Origin: JALYXS01 sp051003795
GTDB lineage: Bacteria > Acidobacteriota > Terriglobia > Bryobacterales > Bryobacteraceae
Assembly: GCA_051003795.1 (NCBI GenBank)
Contig: JBPCKZ010000152.1
Coordinates: 1-64,000, forward strand
Length of the DNA: 64,000 nt
Direction: 5' to 3'
Below are positions 9,008 to 17,936 of this stretch, in pieces. Under the pieces are notes generated by a model. The model saw nothing but the letters and a program-made list of their open reading frames with translations. It did not search any database and was not told where the DNA came from. The translations under genes were made by a program, and so were the position numbers. Position 1 is the first letter of the stretch. The number at the start of each line of letters is the position of its first letter.

Positions 9008-10351
9008 TTTCTGCAAACCGCCGCCGCCGGCTTGGCCCTCTCGTCGAGTCGCGCGCATGCCGACCAGAAGCCCAAACGCGTGGGTCTAATCGGCTGCGGC
9101 TGGTACGGCAAGGCCGATCTGTTTCGTCTGATTCAAATCGCTCCGGTGGAAGTGGTTTCGCTCTGCGATGTCGATTCGAATATGCTGTCCCAGGCCGCGG
9201 ACATGACCGCCGCTCGTCAAGCGTCGAAAAAACGGCCGCGCGCTTACAGCGATTACCGCGAGATGCTGAAGGAAAAAGATCTCGACATAGTCGAGGTCGC
9301 GACGCCCGATCACTGGCACGCGCTCGCGACGATCGAAGCCGTCAAATCCGGCGCGGATGTTTACTGCCAGAAACCGATCAGCGTCGATATCGTGGAGAGT
9401 CAAGCCATGCTGGCCGCCGCGCGCAAATACGATCGCGTGGTGCAGGTGGGAATGCAGCGCCGCAGTACGCCGCACATCGTTGAAGCGCGGGATCGCTTCA
9501 CCAAGCCAGGCAAGCTCGGTCCGCTGGGTACCGTCGGCTTAGTCGAAATCTACTGCTATTACCATATGCGCGCGTCCGAAAATCCACCCGACACCACGCC
9601 GCCGCCGAATTTAGATTACGAGATGTGGACCGGCCCCGCGCCCATGCGGCCTTACAACAAGCTGGTGCATCCGCGGACCTGGCGGGCATTCATGGAATAC
9701 GGCAACGGAATTGTCGGCGACATGGCCATCCACATGTTCGACATGACGCGATGGATGATGGACCTCGGCTGGCCCAAGCGCGTCTCAGCCGAAGGCGGAA
9801 TTTTAGTTGACAAAAATAGCAAGGCCGACATTTCCGATACTCAGACGGCGAGTTTCGATTATGACGATGTGAAAATCGTCTGGCAGCACCGTACTTGGGG
9901 GCAAGCTCCGGACCCTCAGTACCCATGGGGCGCGACGTTCTATGGCGATAAAGGAACCCTGCGCGTCGGCGTTTTCGGTTATGACTTCACGCCCGCCGAT
10001 ACAAGCGGCAAGAGCGGCAAGCCGGTTCATCGCGATGTAACTTACGAGCTGGAGCAGTATCCCGAAGACAAGACCGAGAAGGATCTGGAGAAACATGTCG
10101 CGCCGGCCATTCGCTACCACATGAAAAACTTTCTGGCCGCAATCGATTCGCGCGGGAAGCCAGTCGCGGATATTGAACAGGGCTACATCTCGACGGCCAG
10201 TTGCATTCTGGCGAATCAATCGATGAAGTGCGGCCGGACCCTAACCTGGGACGCGGCGAAACAGCGGATCGTCGACGATGAAGAGGCCGATAGCTTGATG
10301 CGGCGGCCTTACCGGCAGCCGTGGATTCACCCCGACCCGGAAACCGTCTAG
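8963..10351 (+). CDS. Tat-exported Gfo/Idh/MocA-family oxidoreductase
   Basis: Starting at ATG 8963 the protein has 462 residues. ATG 8978 and GTG 8993 are alternative starts, because the first 45 bases are a triplicated 15-base unit. The leader has the twin-arginine motif DRRRFLQTAAAG and ends SSSRAHA, so it is probably exported folded. The Rossmann domain follows (KRVGLIGCGWYGKADL), with the sugar-dehydrogenase motif CQKPIS (the catalytic-site EKP variant) near 140. The C-terminal domain is the usual open sheet. The family oxidises or reduces sugars and inositols with NAD(P). Exported members are common in Acidobacteriota and Planctomycetes, and their substrates are mostly unknown. Confidence 0.85.
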   Translation: MDRFRMDRLRVDRRRFLQTAAAGLALSSSRAHADQKPKRVGLIGCGWYGKADLFRLIQIAPVEVVSLCDVDSNMLSQAADMTAARQASKKRPRAYSDYREMLKEKDLDIVEVATPDHWHALATIEAVKSGADVYCQKPISVDIVESQAMLAAARKYDRVVQVGMQRRSTPHIVEARDRFTKPGKLGPLGTVGLVEIYCYYHMRASENPPDTTPPPNLDYEMWTGPAPMRPYNKLVHPRTWRAFMEYGNGIVGDMAIHMFDMTRWMMDLGWPKRVSAEGGILVDKNSKADISDTQTASFDYDDVKIVWQHRTWGQAPDPQYPWGATFYGDKGTLRVGVFGYDFTPADTSGKSGKPVHRDVTYELEQYPEDKTEKDLEKHVAPAIRYHMKNFLAAIDSRGKPVADIEQGYISTASCILANQSMKCGRTLTWDAAKQRIVDDEEADSLMRRPYRQPWIHPDPETV

Positions 10352-10635
10352 CGGGTTAGGTGGTACTAAAGCAAGATTCGGACTGCGTACCCTGCTTTGA
10401 AACTCGACCACGCTAAGGGAGGGCTGGTGCCGCATTCTTCGCTTGTTCCTATCGCTCCCGCTGCTAAAAAACTGAAAGCTGGGGGCTCTAGTCCCTGAAG
10501 TTACTATGTCGTCACAACTGTTCTCTATGTTGGCGATTTACAGTCAGGTTCATTCGGACACGCTTTGAACGCGTCTTGTTCTCATTGTTTAGTCCTGATT
10601 TACTTTGAGCAGATAACGCAACCCGTCCGGTGCTT

Positions 10636-10881
10636 TCAACGGAATAGTTCTGGGTTCTTCCCTCTGACCAATGCCTCTATACTAACTGCGCCGGACGCAA
10701 GCTCTATGACCTCAGACGCAAGTAGCCCAATATCATGCTCTGGCAAATTCACGCCTGGTATCGCTTTTAACTGCGGCTGAGCGGCAACAACGTAGATTAG
10801 CTTTCCGCTTGCTTCGACGTAGGATTCCAACAATCCGTATTGCTTCTTCACGATTTTCAACGCTTCATCTATTGTCATGCT
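10636..10881 (-). CDS. Hypothetical protein
   Basis: An 81-residue protein starts at ATG 10881 (MTIDEALKIVKKQYG) and overlaps the 3' end of the gene before it by 17 bases. The sequence is well balanced and looks coded: an N-terminal helix, then ESYVEASGKLIYVVAAQPQ and a second amphipathic region. I do not recognise the family. An upstream in-frame extension to 10935 is possible but would run deeper into the neighbour. With that neighbour it forms an isolated two-gene minus-strand unit in a less GC-rich patch next to a recombinase relic, which suggests acquisition. Confidence 0.5.
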   Translation of the reverse strand, partial: SMTIDEALKIVKKQYGLLESYVEASGKLIYVVAAQPQLKAIPGVNLPEHDIGLLASEVIELASGAVSIEALVRGKNPELFR

Positions 10882-11395
10882 GTCTTTTCCAGAAATGCGG
10901 ATTATCGAAGAAATACCGCACCCACATGCAAGCAAAAGGAAAAGTGAACGTCCACCGCGCTCGATTCAGGCCTGAATCATTCTTCTTCACCTCTCCATCC
11001 ACGATGAAATGACTAAAGAATTTTGCCCGGTTCGGCCCCGCGTAGCTCATGATTATTTCGAAATGAGTGAGGAAGGCAACGTCGGCAGATTCGCTTCCAA
11101 CATCAATTTCACACTTCTCTCCCGGCTTCAGCGACGAAATACGTTTGTCGAGGTGCGACTCATAGCCGGGCGGGATCGTGGCGTTGTACTCCCTGATTTC
11201 CCATTCAATGCTCTGAGCGACTTTGTCGCCGACATTTTCAATTTCGAGAACCTGTGGGTACTTATCATCCCCCCGCGCCGTGTTCCGGTTGGTGAGAGAA
11301 ATATTTGGCCCCGGTACGGCGAAGACCTGAAGTTTCCGAAGTTTCCAGATTAAGCCTCCTCCGAAAACAACTCCAACAAGCTCCTGAGCACTCAT
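10865..11395 (-). CDS. Hypothetical protein with N-terminal hydrophobic stretch
   Basis: The protein has 176 residues. A short hydrophobic N-terminus (ELVGVVFGGGLIW) is followed by a beta-rich domain with GDDKYPQVLEIENVGDKVAQ and IRGYN-like strands. The spacing suggests an immunoglobulin-like or DUF-type extracytoplasmic domain. No motif identifies a function. The start at ATG 11395 directly abuts the recombinase-like remnant upstream. It is probably membrane-attached and probably acquired. Confidence 0.5.
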   Translation of the reverse strand: MSAQELVGVVFGGGLIWKLRKLQVFAVPGPNISLTNRNTARGDDKYPQVLEIENVGDKVAQSIEWEIREYNATIPPGYESHLDKRISSLKPGEKCEIDVGSESADVAFLTHFEIIMSYAGPNRAKFFSHFIVDGEVKKNDSGLNRARWTFTFPFACMWVRYFFDNPHFWKRQHDNR

Positions 11396-11402
11396 AACCT
11401 AA

Positions 11403-11509
11403 TGTTACCTTCCAACGCCCGGTAAAGCGTGACGCGGCCCACGGTTCAAGAGGCGATTCTCGCCGATTCGTCGTTTCTCGGAAAGGCTCTCCCCCGGCTT
11501 GCACCGAAA
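11403..11509 (-). pseudogene. Remnant of a resolvase/invertase C-terminal HTH
   Basis: Read on the minus strand, this stretch gives FGASRGRAFPRNDESARIAS, a stop, then TVGRVTLYRALEGN. The ending matches the DNA-binding helix-turn-helix of serine recombinases (the consensus runs GRPF ... VSRxTLYRAL). The upstream catalytic domain is absent and there is an in-frame stop, so only a relic remains. The match is short and judged by eye. Confidence 0.35.
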
Positions 11510-11583
11510 ACCAAGGGATTTTTGAAACTGTTTGACGCGCATTCTCATCGTACAGAATATCGGTATCCGACGTTCGATCGAAT

Positions 11584-12333
11584 TTGAACTCCATGGGCCA
11601 CCTCACAAACCGAAATCGTCTCCTCGGGATCGTTTTCCTGCTGGCGTTGGGACCGCTATCGCGCGCGTCGTTTTGCCAGCAGGCAAACACCACGGAGAAC
11701 ACCCCGGCAGCCACCACGGCAGCCACCACGCCGGAACCTCCGAATAAGCGGATTTTCTGGATTATTCCGAATTTCCGGTCCTCTCCGGTTCTAATCGAGT
11801 ACAAACCGCTGACGCCGAAAGAGAAGTTCAAGATTGCCACGCTGGATTCTTTCGATCGCGGAACCGTGGCGCTTGGCGCGGCCTTCGCCGGCGAATCGCA
11901 ATTGAGTAACTCAAATCCATCGTTCGGCCAGGGAGTGAAAGGCTACGCCCATTACTTTGCCACGGCCTACACGGATTTCGTGGTCGGCGACTTTATGACC
12001 GAGGGCATCTATCCAGCGCTTTTGCACCAGGATCCTCGCTATTTCCGGCGTGGGAAGGGAAGCGCGTTATCGCGCCTTGGATATTCCGCGGGTCAGATCT
12101 TTTGGACGCATAAAGATTCGGGCGGTGGGCAATTCAATTTCTCGGAGGTCGTGGGCAACTCGACCGCCGTCGCGATTTCAATGGCTTACTACCCGGAGAA
12201 CCGCAGCGCCGCGGACGGCGTCTCGAAACTTGGAAACCAGCTTGCGGTCGATATGGTCTCCAATATCCTGAAGGAATTCTGGCCCGATCTGGACCGCAAA
12301 TTTAGCCGGAAACATCACGCCGAAGCGCCCTGA
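11584..12333 (+). CDS. Conserved acidobacterial secreted protein, function unknown
   Basis: The 249-residue protein has a signal peptide (RLLGIVFLLALGPLSRASFCQ), preceded by a few residues. ATG 11593 is an alternative start. A low-complexity Thr/Ala/Pro linker (AATTAATTPEPP, from a short nucleotide repeat) precedes the mature domain. That domain contains LTPKEKFKIATLDSFDRGT and ALLHQDPRYFRRGKGSA, blocks I associate with a widespread family of Acidobacteriota envelope proteins that has no assigned function. Alternating hydrophobic stretches would suit an outer-membrane or periplasmic location. Convergent with the phosphoesterase gene. Confidence 0.7.
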   Translation: MNSMGHLTNRNRLLGIVFLLALGPLSRASFCQQANTTENTPAATTAATTPEPPNKRIFWIIPNFRSSPVLIEYKPLTPKEKFKIATLDSFDRGTVALGAAFAGESQLSNSNPSFGQGVKGYAHYFATAYTDFVVGDFMTEGIYPALLHQDPRYFRRGKGSALSRLGYSAGQIFWTHKDSGGGQFNFSEVVGNSTAVAISMAYYPENRSAADGVSKLGNQLAVDMVSNILKEFWPDLDRKFSRKHHAEAP

Positions 12334-12340
12334 TGTTGGT

Positions 12341-14401
12341 TTAGTGAAAGGCGACCCACACCGAGTTAGCCGCCTGGCCGTCAACCGTCAGCGACACGGT
12401 TAGGCGCCCCCGCCCCTTCAGCATGGCCGTTGGAAGCTGCACGTTCACCTGATCGAGTCCGGCGTATTGTCCCTGCGGTCCCGCGAACAGCACGGTGCCG
12501 GCGACGTTGCCGATCGATACATTGACGGTGTTGAGCGATGTGCGGCCGCTAATGCCGGTGCCGTAGAGTTGCAGAAAGAGCCGGTCTGAATCCGGGCCAA
12601 AGTCGATCGAAACTGGCGTGCAATTGCGGCCGTTCGAATCGCATTGCGCCACGTTCTCGAAACTCTGGCTCCCATCGGAATGAACGCGCTGCACTAGCGC
12701 CGCCGCCACGCCCGCGCCATTCTGGTTGGCTGTGTACAAACCGGGAGCGACGGCCGCGATCATGGCAATTCCCGATCCGGTCGTCGTTCCGTTGTTGGCG
12801 ATCGTGACCGCGGCCACGCCGCCGGAGGTTCCGTCCGGGATTTGGTAATTGACCTGCGTGGGGGAAACGAAAAACAGCGGCGCAATCCGCTCCGTGCCGG
12901 CGCTGTCCTTCACCTTCACCATCGCATTCAGCAGCGTTGGGCGAAGGGGGAGCGATGGCGCGCCCAGCGTTCCGCCCGCCAGATTTGTTCCGAAAGCCGA
13001 CGCGATCGCTCCGGGCGCCAGCGAGTAACTGTTGTTCGCCGACGACACGGTCGAGAGCGCGTTCGCCGGATGCGCCAAAGTCTGCGGAACGGGCGGATAT
13101 TTATCGCCCGCCGGTTTCAACACCATGGGAATCCGGGGCGATTGCGTGAAATCGAACGAGTCGATCATGTCGCCCGCCGTGCTGTCGCGCGCCGTCATCG
13201 GCGTGACGCCAAAGCGTTCTTCGACGATCCTTAGCCAGGATTCGAACGAGTAGGTCTTGTGATCCACGAAATTCTGACGCGCGTAGGGGCTGATTACCAA
13301 ACCGGGCACGCGGATGCCCAGCCCGTACTGATCCACTTGCGGCGGGTTTACGTGGTCGTAGAAGCCGCCCCAATCGTCCCAGCTCAGGAAAATCGCGGTC
13401 GTGTTCCAGTTCGGTCCCTGCATGATGGCGTTGATTACGCCGGTAACGTACTCTTGGCCCGCTTTGAGACCGCCGGGGGGATGTTCGCTCACGGCGCCGC
13501 TCGGAATTACCCAGCTTACCTGCGGCAAAGTGCCGTTCTTGGCGTCTAAGTAAAGCTGCGTGACGTCCACCAGGCGGCTGAACTGGGCTGGATCGTTCTT
13601 CACGGCCGGAAATGCCGGGAGCGGATTCCAGAGCGTGTATTTATCGGGCGCCTGCTGCTGTTGGGATTGCGATCCAACCACTTCGCCGTCCTCGGTATCG
13701 GGAGAAGTGCCGGATGTAACATAATATTTCCAATCGATCTTGCCGCTCTGGAGCAACTCGGTGATCTCGGGGAAGTTGTAGGTGGTCGGCCTCGCCTGTC
13801 CCGTGCTCGCGACGTAGCCGCCGCTCTGCGCCGCCAACATGTAGAGGTGCGCGGGCAGGCTATAGGAAGCCACCGATTCGAACATACGGTCTTGCAGCAC
13901 GTACTGATTCGCGTAGGCCCAGTAGTTCGGCAACTCATTCCAATCGTGCCAGCCCATCACGTCGCGCGGATCCTTTCCCGGGGTGCACTGCGGGTTGGGC
14001 GGCTTGCAAGCTTCTCCGCCGACATTGCTTTTCCCTTGAAAAGATTGCCCGAGGAACCCATCCATCACGCCGCTATTAATATCCGCGTGGGCGTTATTCC
14101 AGCCGTGAGGACCGCCGCGGTTCACGTCGTTGGCGTCGTGAAAGGTCTGCACGCAACCCGTAAGCTCCGGCGCCGATTCGCAGATATTCGGGGGTAGCCC
14201 GTCCACGTTCGGGTAGGTGCCGAAATAATGATCGAAACTGCGGTTCTCCTGCATGATGAAGACGAAGTGCTGGATTTTCTCGAGACCTGGAGGAGCGATC
14301 AATTGGACGGCGCGCGAACGTTTCGACCCGACGGTAAGGAAAAACGCGGCGAGCGCGAGGACGGCCGCCGCGGGAAAAAGAATTCTCTTGCGTTTCAGCA
14401 T
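12341..14401 (-). CDS. Secreted phosphoesterase with Solibacter-type C-terminal domain
   Basis: The 686-residue protein has a signal/anchor segment at about 8-24. Residues 40-430 form a phosphoesterase (phospholipase C/acid phosphatase) domain with the hallmark ENRSFDHYFGTYP (52-64), GWHDWNELPNYW and FLSWDDWGGFYDHV; these supply metal ligands. Residues about 445-686 match the Solibacter C-terminal domain described as TIGR03437 (SLAPGAIASAFGTNLAGG near its start, then FVSPTQVNYQIP and LYGTGISGR). That domain recurs at the ends of many large secreted proteins of this group and may serve in surface display. Likely role: hydrolysis of external phospholipids or phosphate esters. Confidence 0.9.
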   Translation of the reverse strand: MLKRKRILFPAAAVLALAAFFLTVGSKRSRAVQLIAPPGLEKIQHFVFIMQENRSFDHYFGTYPNVDGLPPNICESAPELTGCVQTFHDANDVNRGGPHGWNNAHADINSGVMDGFLGQSFQGKSNVGGEACKPPNPQCTPGKDPRDVMGWHDWNELPNYWAYANQYVLQDRMFESVASYSLPAHLYMLAAQSGGYVASTGQARPTTYNFPEITELLQSGKIDWKYYVTSGTSPDTEDGEVVGSQSQQQQAPDKYTLWNPLPAFPAVKNDPAQFSRLVDVTQLYLDAKNGTLPQVSWVIPSGAVSEHPPGGLKAGQEYVTGVINAIMQGPNWNTTAIFLSWDDWGGFYDHVNPPQVDQYGLGIRVPGLVISPYARQNFVDHKTYSFESWLRIVEERFGVTPMTARDSTAGDMIDSFDFTQSPRIPMVLKPAGDKYPPVPQTLAHPANALSTVSSANNSYSLAPGAIASAFGTNLAGGTLGAPSLPLRPTLLNAMVKVKDSAGTERIAPLFFVSPTQVNYQIPDGTSGGVAAVTIANNGTTTGSGIAMIAAVAPGLYTANQNGAGVAAALVQRVHSDGSQSFENVAQCDSNGRNCTPVSIDFGPDSDRLFLQLYGTGISGRTSLNTVNVSIGNVAGTVLFAGPQGQYAGLDQVNVQLPTAMLKGRGRLTVSLTVDGQAANSVWVAFH

Positions 14402-14688
14402 TATGTTTCCATCTTGTTTAACACAAAACGCGCGAGAGGTTTCGATTTAATTAATAATAACCCATGCGTTCCGCGTGAGCGGGGGCCAATCGAGGCCTCG
14501 GCCCGACCCCGTGGAGGGATTAGGCAGCTATATAGTCAACGGCGCCGGCGATCGCAATTGTGCCACGACTGGCGGGGCAAGCCGCTCATCGGTTATCCAT
14601 TGACACCGGGCTGGATCGAAGGCAATAATAACTCTGCTGGTCGGATATCACCGTAACGGTTCCGAAATATCGAGGAAATGTATCTTAA
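14402..14688. other. Divergent intergenic region
   Basis: This gap lies between two divergent secreted-protein genes and must hold both promoters. An A+T-rich patch (ATTTAATTAATAATAACC) lies 40-60 bases upstream of the phosphoesterase start. No credible ORF, RNA or clear promoter pair could be identified. Confidence 0.4.
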
Positions 14689-17244
14689 ATGATTAATCGT
14701 CTGCCACGTTTGCACGGAATTTCAACTTTTGCTGCCTTAACGCTCACCACTTTCGTTATTGCCGGCACGCTTACTGCCCAGGATGAGCGGAAACTGCATC
14801 ATGTTCATCCCTGGGTCCCGAATTCCAGCGTTTCCAACAATCATTCGATTCAGACGCTGCAGCCATCAGTTGCGCCGAGGCCGCTGAACTCAACGTCTTG
14901 GGTCAACATCGGACCCGCACCGGTCACAGCCGATCCCACGAGCGAGGCGACACCCGATAGTGGCCGAGTCAATGGCATCGCTGCTCACCCGACGGACCCC
15001 AACACGATTTACGTGGCAGCAGCCGGCGGCGGCGTGTGGAAAACGATTAATGGCGGGACGACGTGGGCTCCGCTCACCGATACTCAAAAAACCTTGGCGA
15101 TGGGCGCCCTCGCCATGGCTCCTAGTGATTCGAATGTCCTCTATGCCGGAACTGGCGAGCCTGATAGTGGAGGCGATTTCGGCCGGGGAGTTCTGGTCAC
15201 CACCGACGGCGGAGCCAATTGGACTCTGCAGACCAATAATGGCGTATTCGATCGGGTAGAGGTGTCGGAGATTGCTATCGATCCGAACAATGCGAAGGTG
15301 GCTTACGTGGCTACCTCGTCTTGTTGCGGCACGAACACGGACTCCAGCAAAGTTAGCGGCGTATATAAAACGATGAACGGCGGAGCCACCTGGACCAACA
15401 CAACGAGAACAGTCTCCACAGTCTCATGGTCAAGCGTTCGAATTGACCCCGGCGGTCCCTCTACTCTATACGCCGCTGTCGGCGATACCAACGGTCGAGA
15501 CGACAACGGCGTTTACAAGACAACAAACGGAGGGGGCACCTGGACTAAGCTGGCAAACGCGCCCTCCGGAGTACTGACGGGACGGATGGTGGTCGCGGTC
15601 TCTAAATCCGCCTCGTCAGTGGTGTACGTCTCGGCGGAGTCGCAGGCGGACGACTCTCTGTACAAGTTCATGCGCTCCGATGACGGCGGCGCGACGTTCA
15701 CGGACTTGACGCCTGGAACTCCGAATTATTTGGGCCACCAGGGAAATTTCGATACTACGCTGATTGTCGATCCGAAGAATTCGGCTATTGTGTACGCTGG
15801 CGGCGATTCGAATCCCAATGGCCTGATCAGGTCCACGGACAGCGGCAAAACGTGGAAAGATATCTCCGGGACTAGCAGCAACGGCGCAAATGGACCGCAT
15901 GTAGATCACCACTCGTCGGCTTTCGATGCCAACGGCAAGTTTCTCGACGGCGACGACGGAGGCATCTTCCGGTATGACCCCGCAGTAACAAATCGAACAA
16001 AGGCATGGACCGCGCTCCAAGGCAACCTGAGCACGGTTACGGTTGAAGGCATCGGGCTTCACCCCACCAACGACAAGATCGTGGTGGCTGGTACCCAGGA
16101 CAACGGCGCGGTCAGGTACAGCGGAAGTCTGGACTGGTCGGAGGTCACCTGCGGAGACGGCGGAAAGGTCCGGTTCAGCAAGCAAGACTCGTCCCGGGTA
16201 TATATTCAATGCCCCCAAACGCCGGACGGCTTCTTCCAGCGTTCCGATGATGCGGGGCTAACCTGGGCATTCAAGGTCAATGGCATCACGGATAATACGT
16301 CCTCCACACAGAATTTTTATGCGCCCTTTGCCGTGGATCCCAATGGCGGCAACCGGGTTCTTTTCGGCGGAAAACACGTTTTTGAAACCACGGACGGGGG
16401 CGAAAATTGGACGGCGCTGGTGGGCTCCCCAAGCTGCGCTATGCCATCCTGCGGCGAATTCGCAAACAGAATTGACGCCCTCGATTTGTCGGCCAGCCAC
16501 CCGAATACCATCTACGTGGCAGCGGGCCCGAATCTATTTGTCACGACGGACAACGGCAAAGTGTGGAACCAGCGTGACCTGCCGGTAGCCGGAAAGGTCA
16601 CATCGATCCAGGTTTTTCCGGGCCACAACCTCCGCGCAGTTGTCACCATTGGCCAGTTTACAACGGGGGCCTACGTCTTCCATACGATCGATGGCGGGAT
16701 GACGTGGACTGACATTACCGGCAACCTGCCCAAGCAGCCCGTCTTCTCCGCGCAATTCCATGGAGATTCTATTAAGACGCTCTATGTAGGCGCCGAGGAT
16801 GGTGTTTACAAAACGACCGATGCGGGGGGGACCTGGTTGCGGTTCGGTTCTGGATTGCCCAACGCGCAGGTGTTCGATATCCAGTTGGACACCGCACTGG
16901 GCTTGTTCGCGGCCGGTACCTATGGCCGCGGTGTATGGGAGATCAAGCTCCCGCCGCCGACGACTACTTCGGTCTCGAATGAGGTGGGCACGCCCAACGA
17001 ATTAATTACGTTGAAGGCCGACGTCAAGCCGGCGGGTGTGCCGGGCACGGTCAAATTCGAAGTGGACGGGGTAGCCATTCCAGGGACAGCTACTTATGAC
17101 CGCACCACCGGGCATGCCGGGCAGGAGTACATAATCCCCGCATCGCTTTCCGTCGGAAAGCACCAGATCACGGCTGATTTCGTCAGCTCGAATGATTCGA
17201 TCGGGGGAAATAGCGGGGGCGTCGGCGTGCTGACAGTAAAGTAG
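14689..17244 (+). CDS. Secreted BNR/sortilin-like beta-propeller protein
   Basis: The 851-residue protein has a signal peptide (residues 1-32, ending AGTLTAQ). Residues about 65-760 hold roughly eleven Asp-box (BNR) motifs of the form TxxGGxTW: TINGGTTW, TTDGGANW, TMNGGATW, STDSGKTW, TIDGGMTW and others. That indicates a large, possibly double, beta-propeller like VPS10/sortilin or GH74 xyloglucanase proteins. The last 85 residues are an Ig-like domain (VGTPNELITLKADVKP onward). Carbohydrate binding or hydrolysis is plausible, but no catalytic pair could be assigned. A shared transcript with the following gene is likely (21-base gap). Confidence 0.85.
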   Translation: MINRLPRLHGISTFAALTLTTFVIAGTLTAQDERKLHHVHPWVPNSSVSNNHSIQTLQPSVAPRPLNSTSWVNIGPAPVTADPTSEATPDSGRVNGIAAHPTDPNTIYVAAAGGGVWKTINGGTTWAPLTDTQKTLAMGALAMAPSDSNVLYAGTGEPDSGGDFGRGVLVTTDGGANWTLQTNNGVFDRVEVSEIAIDPNNAKVAYVATSSCCGTNTDSSKVSGVYKTMNGGATWTNTTRTVSTVSWSSVRIDPGGPSTLYAAVGDTNGRDDNGVYKTTNGGGTWTKLANAPSGVLTGRMVVAVSKSASSVVYVSAESQADDSLYKFMRSDDGGATFTDLTPGTPNYLGHQGNFDTTLIVDPKNSAIVYAGGDSNPNGLIRSTDSGKTWKDISGTSSNGANGPHVDHHSSAFDANGKFLDGDDGGIFRYDPAVTNRTKAWTALQGNLSTVTVEGIGLHPTNDKIVVAGTQDNGAVRYSGSLDWSEVTCGDGGKVRFSKQDSSRVYIQCPQTPDGFFQRSDDAGLTWAFKVNGITDNTSSTQNFYAPFAVDPNGGNRVLFGGKHVFETTDGGENWTALVGSPSCAMPSCGEFANRIDALDLSASHPNTIYVAAGPNLFVTTDNGKVWNQRDLPVAGKVTSIQVFPGHNLRAVVTIGQFTTGAYVFHTIDGGMTWTDITGNLPKQPVFSAQFHGDSIKTLYVGAEDGVYKTTDAGGTWLRFGSGLPNAQVFDIQLDTALGLFAAGTYGRGVWEIKLPPPTTTSVSNEVGTPNELITLKADVKPAGVPGTVKFEVDGVAIPGTATYDRTTGHAGQEYIIPASLSVGKHQITADFVSSNDSIGGNSGGVGVLTVK

Positions 17245-17265
17245 CGCTGATCGGGTAGAGTTAAA

Positions 17266-17820
17266 ATGTCCGTTATGATTGCGAAGCCAATCCTGAGGCT
17301 GGTCGCTCACAGTCTCCTGGCGCTTACAGTCGTAGTAACCTTTCGTCCGCGGCCGGCAACAGCCGCGGACCTTCCCTCGGGCCCCGGGGTTGCGTTCGCT
17401 ATGGTCGGCGTTGCCTCGGGTCAGACAGCGCGAATCACTGCGCTGAATGCCGGGCCAGGCGGCCCGCTGTCGGCATCTGGGCTGGCGGAGGGAAGTTGTG
17501 CAGGTGGGGTAACGCTGGAATTTTATGGTGCGGCGGGTGAACTGCTAAAGAGCAAGACCATTCCCAATCTTGCGCCGGGAAAGACCGCGCTCCTTAAGCT
17601 GAGGCGCGATGAGTTGCCGAAAAGTGTGCTCAGAACCGAAATTCGCGCTGTGCTCCGGTTCGGATACGCCGGAGGCGTGCCGCTGAGTCCCCGGAAAGAG
17701 CGGCTCTTCGAATGCAACATCGCCCCGAGCCTTGAAATAATCGAAGAAGCTACCGGAAGAACCAGCCTCGTTTTGACGGACGCCAAGCTTTTGCCTGGAC
17801 CCAATCCCCCGCGGAAGTAA
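17266..17820 (+). CDS. Hypothetical secreted protein
   Basis: The 184-residue protein has a signal peptide (LLALTVVVTFRPRPATAA). The mature part has two beta-rich repeats: GQTARITALNAG and GKTALLKLRRDEL. This type of small all-beta protein often follows large secreted proteins in Acidobacteriota. A single conserved-looking cysteine (EGSCAGGV) and a second (LFECNIAP) could form a disulfide. I cannot name the family. The short distance to the BNR gene suggests the two act together at the envelope. Confidence 0.6.
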   Translation: MSVMIAKPILRLVAHSLLALTVVVTFRPRPATAADLPSGPGVAFAMVGVASGQTARITALNAGPGGPLSASGLAEGSCAGGVTLEFYGAAGELLKSKTIPNLAPGKTALLKLRRDELPKSVLRTEIRAVLRFGYAGGVPLSPRKERLFECNIAPSLEIIEEATGRTSLVLTDAKLLPGPNPPRK

Positions 17821-17936
17821 TCAGTCGGCCGCGACCCAGAGCTCCTCTAGAGTCAAACCTTAATGCCCAGAACTGACCGCCGTTTTATTCAGTTTTCGGC
17901 AAGCTTGATTGAAACGCTTCTTGTTTGATACTCCCG

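Noticed and set aside
14228..14656. Plus-strand frame upstream of the BNR gene
   Set aside because: Its first half is antisense to the phosphoesterase and the rest has no ribosome site or protein-like composition.
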